Assembly: GCF_001020565.1 (NCBI RefSeq)
Contig: NZ_LDAS01000001.1
Coordinates: forward strand, 2,318,520 to 2,382,519
From: Maribacter thermophilus
GTDB taxonomy: Bacteria > Bacteroidota > Bacteroidia > Flavobacteriales > Flavobacteriaceae
Length of the DNA: 64,000 nucleotides
Direction of reading: 5' to 3'
How positions within the stretch are numbered: position 1 is the stretch's first letter; every line of letters begins with the position of its first letter. The translations under genes were made by a program, and so were the position numbers. Below are positions 57,633 to 64,000 of this stretch, one piece after another. A model generated the notes under the pieces. That model saw only the letters and a program-made list of their open reading frames with translations, did not search any database and was not told the origin of the DNA.

Positions 57633-59090
57633 ATGTTAAAACAGCATCTACAGTTTAAGTTATCACAAAAACTCTCGCCTCAACAAATTCAGTTGATGAA
57701 GTTGATTCAATTGCCCACACAGGCATTTGAGCAACGTCTTAAGCAAGAATTGGAAGAGAACCCTGCGCTAGAAAGCGGAAAAGAGGATTTGGATAACGCA
57801 AACGATGAGTTCGACGATCTTTACGAGAACGAGTCGGATAGTGAAACTATAGCTGCCGAAGACATAAACATTGATGATTATCTGAGCGACGACGAAGTAC
57901 CCGACTACAGAACACAAGCCAATAATTATAGTTCGGACGATGATGAAAAAAGTGTTCCGTATGCAGCAGGCACCACATTTAACCAATATTTACTAAATCA
58001 GTTAAATACGGTTTACCTTAACGATGACGAATGGGCCATAGCCGAATTTCTTGTGGGAAGTGTGGATGAAAGCGGATACATAAGAAGGCCGATCACCGAT
58101 ATACTGGACGACCTTGCGTTCACCCAAAACGTGTATACGGATGAAGAGACTATTAAAAAAGTACTTTCTATCGTACAAAGCCTTGATCCACCAGGGGTAG
58201 CGGCTAGATCATTAGAGGAATGCCTGATTATTCAATTAGAGAGAAAAGAGCTGACACCCAGTGTGGAACTGGCCATTTCCATTTTAAAAAAATCTTTTGA
58301 CCAGTTTACAAAAAAGCATTATAAAAAACTCATCCAAAAACACAATGTTACGGAAGAGGAGCTTAAAGAGGCTATTTCAGAGATAGAAAAATTAAATCCG
58401 AAACCTGGAGGCTCTTACTCGGGCAATAATAGAATTATAGAACATGTAGTACCCGACTTCTCGATCAGAATCGTAGAAGGAGAACTAGAACTGAGCCTCA
58501 ACGGAAGAAATGCCCCTGAACTTCATGTATCCAAAGAGTATAGCAATATGCTGAAAGGTTACAAAGAGTCGAAAGACAAATCAAAATCGCAGAAAGACAC
58601 GGTACTATTTATAAAGCAAAAGCTAGATGCCGCAAAATGGTTCATAGATGCCATTAGACAAAGACAGCAAACACTTTATATTACCATGAACGCCATAATG
58701 CAATATCAAAAAGAATATTTTTTAACCGGTGATGAACGCAATCTCAGACCTATGATTCTTAAGGATATCGCAGACCAAATTAATATGGACGTTTCTACCG
58801 TATCAAGGGTGGCCAATAGCAAATATGTAGATACCCCCTATGGCACCAAACTGATCAAGGATTACTTTTCCGAATCCATGAAAAATGAACAAGGTGAAGA
58901 TGTTTCCACCAAAGAGATAAAGAAAATACTGGAAACGGTTATCACTGAGGAAGAAAAACGAAAACCTCTCACAGACGATAAACTAGCCGCCATATTAAAA
59001 GAAAAAGGCTACCCGATCGCTCGCCGCACGGTAGCCAAGTATAGGGAACAATTAGGTATACCGGTCGCAAGATTGAGAAAACAGATTTGA
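57633..59090 (+). CDS. rpoN: RNA polymerase sigma-54 factor
   Basis: Sigma-54 directs polymerase to -24/-12 promoters that need an AAA+ activator. 485 residues: region I (about 1-50; LKQHLQFKLSQKLSPQQIQL), acidic region II (about 50-110), core-binding domain, helix-turn-helix (IADQINMDVSTVSRVANSKY) and, at the end, the RpoN box ARRTVAKYRE. No activator gene (enhancer-binding protein) is visible in this window. Its stop overlaps the next gene's ATG. Confidence 0.97.
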   Translation: MLKQHLQFKLSQKLSPQQIQLMKLIQLPTQAFEQRLKQELEENPALESGKEDLDNANDEFDDLYENESDSETIAAEDINIDDYLSDDEVPDYRTQANNYSSDDDEKSVPYAAGTTFNQYLLNQLNTVYLNDDEWAIAEFLVGSVDESGYIRRPITDILDDLAFTQNVYTDEETIKKVLSIVQSLDPPGVAARSLEECLIIQLERKELTPSVELAISILKKSFDQFTKKHYKKLIQKHNVTEEELKEAISEIEKLNPKPGGSYSGNNRIIEHVVPDFSIRIVEGELELSLNGRNAPELHVSKEYSNMLKGYKESKDKSKSQKDTVLFIKQKLDAAKWFIDAIRQRQQTLYITMNAIMQYQKEYFLTGDERNLRPMILKDIADQINMDVSTVSRVANSKYVDTPYGTKLIKDYFSESMKNEQGEDVSTKEIKKILETVITEEEKRKPLTDDKLAAILKEKGYPIARRTVAKYREQLGIPVARLRKQI

Positions 59091-59695
59091 TGAAACTTTT
59101 TTTCAATGCCATCTCGTACATCTTCCACCCTATTTTTATCCCGATATACGGCACAGTTGCCTATTTCCTATCTACACCGAAGTACACTCCGTTAGAGGCC
59201 CAAAGCGGCAACATACTACCTATTTTTATCCTAACGATAATAATACCCATAGTATCTTATTTGATATTGAGAAATTTGGGAGTGGTCAAATCAATATTTT
59301 TATCCTCGATACAAGAAAGAAAATATCCGATATACATCTATATTACCTTATTATTACTGGTTTTGCTAAAGGTAATTCCCAATAATTATATTGCTGAATT
59401 ATATTTCTTCTTTGTTGGTCTCACCGGTGCCGCCTTTGCATGCTTAATTTTACTTTTTTTCAATTTCAAGACAAGTTTGCACCTAATAGGGGTAAGCAGC
59501 CTGTTTATGTACCTAATAACCTTAAGTATTCACTTTGAAATAAACCTACTAATGGGAATTTGCCTTTTTGCCTTGATATTGGGCTTGGTCGCATCATCAA
59601 GAATATACCTAAAGGCACATACAAGGCCCGAACTGGTCATAGGGCTGTTGATCGGTTTACTATCACAACTATTAACAGTTAGGTTTTGGCTATAG
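59090..59695 (+). CDS. Conserved integral membrane protein
   Basis: A 201-residue protein with about six transmembrane helices. The first begins ISYIFHPIFIPIYGTVAYFL; a cytoplasmic loop carries SSIQERKYPI, and the last helices contain LGLVASSRIYLKAHTRPEL. The SSRIYLKAHTRPE stretch recalls the phosphatase loop of the PAP2 family, but its histidine-based motif is not complete, so I do not assign an enzyme. It starts at the ATG of TGATG, overlapping rpoN's stop by one base, and so is made from the rpoN transcript. Confidence 0.75.
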   Translation: MKLFFNAISYIFHPIFIPIYGTVAYFLSTPKYTPLEAQSGNILPIFILTIIIPIVSYLILRNLGVVKSIFLSSIQERKYPIYIYITLLLLVLLKVIPNNYIAELYFFFVGLTGAAFACLILLFFNFKTSLHLIGVSSLFMYLITLSIHFEINLLMGICLFALILGLVASSRIYLKAHTRPELVIGLLIGLLSQLLTVRFWL

Positions 59696-60379
59696 TATAT
59701 AGAATATAATACCCACCCTCAATGGCCTAAAACCAATTGAATCTCCATCTATTTGGGCAGTATCATCGAACAGATTGCTTAAGGCATAATACGCATGCAC
59801 GTTAAAAGTATTGTAACCAAAATTTAAGGTTAAACCATATTGAAATTTAACCACATCGGTATTAAAAAAACCATTTCGATACTCGGTCGTAACCAACTTG
59901 GACCGTGCTCCGATTACATAAGCGCCTTTTACTCCTGCATACACTCTCCAGAACTTATACTCCTCCCGCGTTGAGTTACGCCACCTAAACTCTATCGGAA
60001 ACTCCACCAAATGCGTTTCTAGCTTACTTCTTTTAAAATCCGAACTACCACTATCTATACTATAAGAAAAGCCGTCTGAGAGCTCCTCAACTTTTAAATT
60101 AGAATAGTAGGTATTTAACGCCAACCCCAAACCGATGCCTATTGCCCTCGTACTCTTTTTGTTCAACGGAATATCCTTGATCAACCCAGCCTGTAGACCA
60201 TACGATAAATTTCTTTGCTTAAAATCATCGGGCTTATTTCCAACAAAGTTATACGAGACACCAATATAGAATTGGTCCTCAAAATATTTATCGCTACCAA
60301 CACTATCCGTAGGAGTTTCCGATTGCGTATAGGCACTAAAGGAAAACAAAAGAACCAAAATTAAAAAACGACCCTTCAT
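59690..60379 (-). CDS. Outer-membrane beta-barrel protein, PorT-like
   Basis: A 229-residue exported protein: signal peptide (FLILVLLFSFSAYTQS) then an eight-stranded-type barrel. Typical strands are FYIGVSYNFVGNKPDDFKQR, GIGLGLALNTYYSNL, RVYAGVKGAYVIGARSKLV and a last strand ending in aromatic-rich RVGIIFYIL. It fits the outer-membrane barrel family that includes PorT, a type IX system component. It may be PorT itself or only a relative; synteny does not settle this. Its last codons overlap the convergent membrane-protein gene by 6 bases. Confidence 0.78.
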   Translation of the reverse strand: MKGRFLILVLLFSFSAYTQSETPTDSVGSDKYFEDQFYIGVSYNFVGNKPDDFKQRNLSYGLQAGLIKDIPLNKKSTRAIGIGLGLALNTYYSNLKVEELSDGFSYSIDSGSSDFKRSKLETHLVEFPIEFRWRNSTREEYKFWRVYAGVKGAYVIGARSKLVTTEYRNGFFNTDVVKFQYGLTLNFGYNTFNVHAYYALSNLFDDTAQIDGDSIGFRPLRVGIIFYIL

Positions 60380-60402
60380 ATTGAGGTAAAGTTAATGAAA
60401 TA

Positions 60403-60434
60403 AAAAACGCTTCAAATAAATTTGAAGCGTTTTA
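60403..60434 (-). terminator. Intrinsic terminator after the exbB-exbD cluster
   Basis: Arms CGCTTCAAAT (60408-60417) and ATTTGAAGCG (60420-60429) with two loop bases, flanked by A and T runs. It follows the second exbD gene on the minus strand. Confidence 0.88.
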
Positions 60435-60455
60435 AAAAGTTTGAAAAAATTTCAA

Positions 60456-60938
60456 CTACTGAAGATTCCTAAAAGCGTCTCCTTCGTAAGTTGTATAATT
60501 AACTTTTAATGCATTTACTTTTCTAAGTTCTTCCTTAATATCGGAAATCAACCCCATTTTCGCATTCTTATCCACTTTTAACGCTGTGGTAAGAACGTTC
60601 TGAAGTTCTTGAGGTTTCTTAGCCCTTTCCATTAATATATAATCCCCAACCTCGGACGGACTGGCAAATTTATCATTTAATTGAATCTTAGGCTCCGTAC
60701 CAAATACTTTTTGATATTCTTTGGTAGGCGTACCGACATAAATATAGATAACCCTATCCTTTTTTTCTAGCTTCTTAATTTCACTAGCATTAGGAAGTAT
60801 GTTCTCTACTTTTAAGGAACTATCCTTCATAACAGTAACCGTCATAAAGAAAAATAAAAGCATAAATACAATGTCAGGAAGTGACGCAGTTGACACCGCT
60901 GGCACCTCTCCATCTTTTTTCTTTGCAAATTTAGACAT
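60456..60938 (-). CDS. exbD: Biopolymer transport protein ExbD (second copy)
   Basis: Part of a proton-driven ExbB-ExbD motor. 160 residues: an N-terminal cytoplasmic tail (KFAKKKDGEVPAVSTASLPD), one transmembrane helix (IVFMLLFFFMTVTVM) led by the essential aspartate in LPDIVFM, and a periplasmic domain. Encoded 23 bases after the first exbD. Confidence 0.92.
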   Translation of the reverse strand: MSKFAKKKDGEVPAVSTASLPDIVFMLLFFFMTVTVMKDSSLKVENILPNASEIKKLEKKDRVIYIYVGTPTKEYQKVFGTEPKIQLNDKFASPSEVGDYILMERAKKPQELQNVLTTALKVDKNAKMGLISDIKEELRKVNALKVNYTTYEGDAFRNLQ

Positions 60939-60961
60939 AGTGTTTTATTTATGTTTTATTA

Positions 60962-61567
60962 TTAATTGGAAGAGGTTTCTGCTTCAGATAGTTTTTGAGG
61001 AAACAATTCTTGAATCTTCTTAACCTTTTCCTTTAATTCCTCTTTAACATCATCAGGGGTTTCAGGATTAAGATACTCCGCTTCCATATCCACGAATTTT
61101 CTACCGTACAACCTCTGAGCCTCTCTATTCCTCAAATCGTTATAGGCCCCTACCAATTCATTCTGAACGGTAATATAGGTACTATATTTGGTCTCCCTAT
61201 CGTTTTTTAAGGATATAATCGCCTTTGAAGGATTATCTGATGATTCCGGATTCTTTGTTCCTTGACAATAAGAACATGTACCATCCCCACCATTATCCAA
61301 AAAAGCCATAGCCTTTGATCTCAAATCCTTTAGATCGATCAACTCCTCATCGGCCAACAACTGACCATTCTTGTTAATATTTACCTGAAAGATGTTTTTC
61401 TGCTTAATAACAACATCTGTATCGGGCGGCTCAATTGGCGGTAGCATACGATCCAATCCCGCATCAGTTTCAATAGTAGTAGTTACCAAGAAAAAGATAA
61501 GCAGTAGGAAAGCTATATCCGCCATGGAACCAGCGCTTACTTCTGGTGCTCCTGCTCTTCTAGCCAT
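60962..61567 (-). CDS. exbD: Biopolymer transport protein ExbD (first copy, extended, with CxxC)
   Basis: A longer ExbD of 201 residues. Membrane helix MADIAFLLLIFFLVTTTIET has the conserved aspartate. The periplasmic domain carries an insert DGTCSYCQG (CxxC, about residue 97) and a long charged C-terminal tail. The cysteine pair could form a disulfide in the periplasm. Two different ExbD proteins suggest a heterodimeric stator plug, a layout common in Flavobacteriia. Confidence 0.92.
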   Translation of the reverse strand: MARRAGAPEVSAGSMADIAFLLLIFFLVTTTIETDAGLDRMLPPIEPPDTDVVIKQKNIFQVNINKNGQLLADEELIDLKDLRSKAMAFLDNGGDGTCSYCQGTKNPESSDNPSKAIISLKNDRETKYSTYITVQNELVGAYNDLRNREAQRLYGRKFVDMEAEYLNPETPDDVKEELKEKVKKIQELFPQKLSEAETSSN

Positions 61568-61582
61568 AATTATTTATTTTTT

Positions 61583-62014
61583 TTATTTACTAAACATATT
61601 TTTAACTGCTGGTACAACCAAGGCCGCCACAGCTATAATCGTAAGGATAAAAAATACGTTCAACCCCATACCGATTTTCTTCACAGTACTTTCATCCGAC
61701 ATTGCCAAATACTCCGGATCTACATCCGTTCCACTGGCCAACACGTAAGAAATAACTACTACCAATAAAAATCCACCAACAACGAACAAGGTCTTTTTAA
61801 GCCCTTGAGGGTTAGAAAATAAATTCTTTAATGTAAAGATTAAACTTGCCACTACCGCAATTCCCAATAGTAAATAAGTTATCATAAACATGGTATTCAT
61901 CGCCCCACTTTGTGCAGCCTCGTCAACTGGCATATCGGAACTTGGTAGCATATACCATAGTATAGCACTTAGCACACCTATAGCAATTAATGCTATTTTT
62001 ATAATTTTTTGCAT
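61583..62014 (-). CDS. Four-helix membrane protein within the exb cluster
   Basis: A 143-residue protein with four hydrophobic helices (about 4-22, 43-65, 74-93 and 112-134), joined by short loops. I do not recognise a family with a known function. It lies between exbB and the first exbD, only 15 to 24 bases from each, in one transcript. This suggests an accessory subunit or assembly factor of the motor. Confidence 0.75.
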   Translation of the reverse strand: MQKIIKIALIAIGVLSAILWYMLPSSDMPVDEAAQSGAMNTMFMITYLLLGIAVVASLIFTLKNLFSNPQGLKKTLFVVGGFLLVVVISYVLASGTDVDPEYLAMSDESTVKKIGMGLNVFFILTIIAVAALVVPAVKNMFSK

Positions 62015-62038
62015 AATTTTTAGGTATTTAGGTGATAC

Positions 62039-62788
62039 TTATTTTTTGTGGTCTACCAACATATCGATTAAAGTAATCGAAGAATCTTCCATATCGTTTA
62101 CGATACTATCGATTTTAGCAATAATATAGTTATAGAAAATCTGAAGGATAATCGCAGTAATAAGACCGAATACCGTTGTTAATAACGCCACCTGAATATC
62201 ACCTGCAATAAGAGAAGCACTCAAGTTACCAACAGCCGCAATCTTTTGGAAGGCCTGAATCATACCGATTACCGTACCCATGAAACCAAGCATTGGTGCA
62301 ATAGCGATAAACAAAGACAACCAAGAAACATTTTTCTCTAACTGTCCCATTTGAACACCACCATAAGCAACTACTGCCTTCTCAGCGGACTCTATGCTCT
62401 CTCCAGCTCTATCCAAACCTTGATAGTAGATAGAAGCAACAGGACCTTTTGTGTTTCTACAAACTTCTTTTGCAGCCTCAACACCACCGGAAGCCAATGC
62501 ATCTTCTACTTTTTGCTTTAATTTTGTACTGTTAGTGCTAGCCATATTAAGGAATATGATTCTTTCAATAGCTACGGCAAGACCAAGAATTAAACACAAA
62601 AGAACGATACCCATAAAACCGGCACCCCCTGTAATAAACATTTCTTTTAATACTTGTGTAAAACCTTTCTCCGCCTCAGGAGCTGCATCTTGCACTAGCA
62701 AAGCTACTGCCGCTACTTTCGCACTTACCATATTTGTACCTGCTACAAATGCCCCAGCAACCGCTAGGCTTGGAAATAATTTTTTCAT
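62039..62788 (-). CDS. exbB: MotA/TolQ/ExbB proton channel protein
   Basis: Forms the pentameric proton channel with ExbD. 249 residues: an N-terminal hydrophobic stretch that may be a signal or anchor (LAVAGAFVAGTNMVSA), then three core helices (about 54-77, 155-176 and 200-225). The family signature is APMLGFMGTVIGMIQAFQKI (about 162-181). First gene of the cluster. Which TonB protein it energises is not shown here, as no tonB gene is present. Confidence 0.94.
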   Translation of the reverse strand: MKKLFPSLAVAGAFVAGTNMVSAKVAAVALLVQDAAPEAEKGFTQVLKEMFITGGAGFMGIVLLCLILGLAVAIERIIFLNMASTNSTKLKQKVEDALASGGVEAAKEVCRNTKGPVASIYYQGLDRAGESIESAEKAVVAYGGVQMGQLEKNVSWLSLFIAIAPMLGFMGTVIGMIQAFQKIAAVGNLSASLIAGDIQVALLTTVFGLITAIILQIFYNYIIAKIDSIVNDMEDSSITLIDMLVDHKK

Positions 62789-62865
62789 TTTTTCAAACTT
62801 AAATTAGTTAGTTAATAGGGTTAAAGATAAAAAAAAAACAATATAAAAAAAGTAAAACTTACTTG

Positions 62866-62953
62866 CAGAGAGGAAGGGATTCGAACCCTCGATACACTTT
62901 TGGTGTATACACACTTTCCAGGCGTGCGCCTTCGACCACTCGGCCACCTCTCT
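62866..62953 (-). tRNA. tRNA-Ser (anticodon GGA)
   Basis: 88 bases on the minus strand with the long variable arm of a serine tRNA. Acceptor AGAGAGG pairs with CCTCTCT, the D-arm has GGCCGAGTGGTCGAAGGC, the anticodon loop CTGGAAA gives GGA, and the T-arm is GAGGGTTCGAATCCCTT. The discriminator is G; no CCA is encoded. Confidence 0.96.
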
Positions 62954-63022
62954 AGTTGAACCTTTTTAGGGTGGACCAAATAACAAAAAAAATATTACAC
63001 AATAAAATTATAGTGGTTAATT

Positions 63023-64000
63023 TTAGCGCATTTCCCCGCGCAAAGAAGTTTCAAAAACCGTTTTAAAGTGTTTCTGTGACACCCCGCTCCCCAACATATA
63101 CATTGCTTTTGAAATAGCCGCCTCAGTGGTAATATCCTTACCGTTAATGACTTGCATACTCTTTAAAGCGGAGCTAGTCTCGTACTGCCCCATCATTACG
63201 CTACCACCAGAACACTGGGTTACATTAATTACATGCAAACCTTCATTTATAATTTTTTTAAGACTTTTTAAAAACCATGCCTGGGTAGAAGCGTTTCCAG
63301 AACCATATGTTTCAAGAATCAAAGCCTTCAAGCCCTTACTATGCAACACACTCTCCAACAAAGACTGGGTTATTCCTGGAAAAAGTTTTAAAACGGCTAC
63401 GTTCTCATCCATTTTTTTATGGACAATTAATTTTTTATTCTTTTTATAAGGGAGTAAATATTCTTCATAAACATTAAGATGCACCCCAGATTCGATCAAA
63501 AAGGGATAGTTCAAAGAGGCAAATGCCTGAAAATTCTCCGCATTGATCTTGGTAGTTCTATTGCCCCGATACAACTTATATTCAAAATACAGTCCTACTT
63601 CCCTAACGACCGGAATCCCTTTTTTATGAAGGGCAGCTATCTGGATCGATGTTATCAGATTTTCTTTGGCATCTGTACGTAAATCTCCGATAGGCAACTG
63701 AGAACCGGTCAAAATAACAGGTTTACCAAGATTTTCCAGTAAAAAACTAAGCGCTGAGGCCGTGTAACTCATTGTATCACTACCATGCAACACCACAAAA
63801 CCATCATAAACCTCATAATTATCCTCTATAATAGTAGCTATTTTAACCCATTGTGCCGGTGTCATATCGGACGAATCTATAGGTTCATCAAAAGAGACGG
63901 TATCAATGGAACAATCCAACTGATTTAATTCTGGAATATGTTTTAAGAGCTTTTTAAAATCAAAAGCCTTAAGGGCCCCAGACCCGTAGTCTTTTACCAT
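63023..64000 (-). CDS. ansA: Type I L-asparaginase (5' end cut by window edge)
   Basis: Hydrolyses asparagine to aspartate in the cytoplasm. 325 codons are visible, ending EMR. The first residues seen, MVKDYGSGALKAFDF, correspond to the point just after the TGGTIG threonine loop. So that Met is almost surely internal and the true start lies beyond the right edge. The second catalytic block, VLHGSDTMSYTASALSFLLE (about 84-103), is complete, as are TGSQLPIGDLRTDAKENL and LYRGNRTTKINAENFQAF. Distinct from the exported glycosylasparaginase at 35.3 kb, which has an unrelated fold. Confidence 0.93.
   Translation of the reverse strand: MVKDYGSGALKAFDFKKLLKHIPELNQLDCSIDTVSFDEPIDSSDMTPAQWVKIATIIEDNYEVYDGFVVLHGSDTMSYTASALSFLLENLGKPVILTGSQLPIGDLRTDAKENLITSIQIAALHKKGIPVVREVGLYFEYKLYRGNRTTKINAENFQAFASLNYPFLIESGVHLNVYEEYLLPYKKNKKLIVHKKMDENVAVLKLFPGITQSLLESVLHSKGLKALILETYGSGNASTQAWFLKSLKKIINEGLHVINVTQCSGGSVMMGQYETSSALKSMQVINGKDITTEAAISKAMYMLGSGVSQKHFKTVFETSLRGEMR

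Noticed and set aside
1..64000. Mobile elements, prophage, CRISPR or defence island
   Set aside because: No transposase, integrase, phage structural gene, direct-repeat array or known defence domain was seen. The two tRNA genes show no attachment-site duplication that I could find by eye.

Overview
The window reads as a stretch of a marine Flavobacteriaceae chromosome (Bacteroidota), probably near the Zobellia/Maribacter/Arenibacter group. The family-level call rests on several signs: a SprA type IX secretion gene beside ruvA, an alternative complex III operon, proteins ending in type IX sorting domains, lipoproteins with acidic residues after the cysteine, and promoters of the TTTG-N19-21-TAnnTTTG type with little Shine-Dalgarno signal. 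The genus is inference only. Almost everything is core chromosome. I saw no insertion sequence, prophage, CRISPR array or recognisable defence island.

Layout. 1-6.9 kb (minus strand): ruvB-queG, then maeB-ruvA-sprA, with sprA running off the left edge. 7.0-10.1 kb: an acyl-CoA oxidase-like gene converging on a DUF2807 gene. 10.2-22.0 kb (minus): one long respiratory operon, actA-B-C-D-E-F followed by cytochrome c oxidase subunits II and I, bounded by a promoter upstream of actA and a strong terminator after subunit I. 22.1-27.1 kb: a small SPOR gene, then rimP-nusA-infB (minus) with a hairpin in the leader. 27.2-39.4 kb: an antiporter, tRNA-Gln, a DUF2723 membrane glycosyltransferase-like protein, a thioredoxin-fold protein without its cysteines, a metallophosphoesterase, cutC, a glycosylasparaginase and polA. 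39.5-46.8 kb is the most accessory part: a secreted leucine-rich-repeat protein coupled to a lipoprotein, a tiny type IX sorting-domain protein, another lipoprotein and a DUF5916 outer-membrane protein. 47-53.5 kb: rplM-rpsI, rpsB-tsf and pyrH-frr, with an M61 peptidase on the other strand between tsf and pyrH. 53.6-59.7 kb: an RND/MMPL exporter, asnS, rpoN and a membrane protein. 59.7-64 kb (minus): an outer-membrane barrel protein, an exbB/4-TM/exbD/exbD cluster, tRNA-Ser and a type I asparaginase cut by the right edge.

How it works together. The act-cox operon encodes a complete quinol-to-oxygen chain: quinol is oxidised by alternative complex III, electrons pass through c haems to a CuA-type aa3 oxidase. 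The rimP, rpl/rps, tsf, frr, infB and asnS genes serve translation. sprA, the sorting-domain proteins and the lipoproteins serve the type IX-based cell surface.

Things most worth a second look: a shared C-terminal helix-hairpin-helix-like module on ribosomal protein S2 and ActC; an orphan type IX sorting-domain miniprotein; two gene relics (a dicarboxylate symporter tail after polA and a PKD-like tail before rimP); the GC-rich polA block; the terminator-like hairpin in the rimP-nusA-infB leader; and the cysteine-free thioredoxin. I did not find a clearly new multi-gene system.
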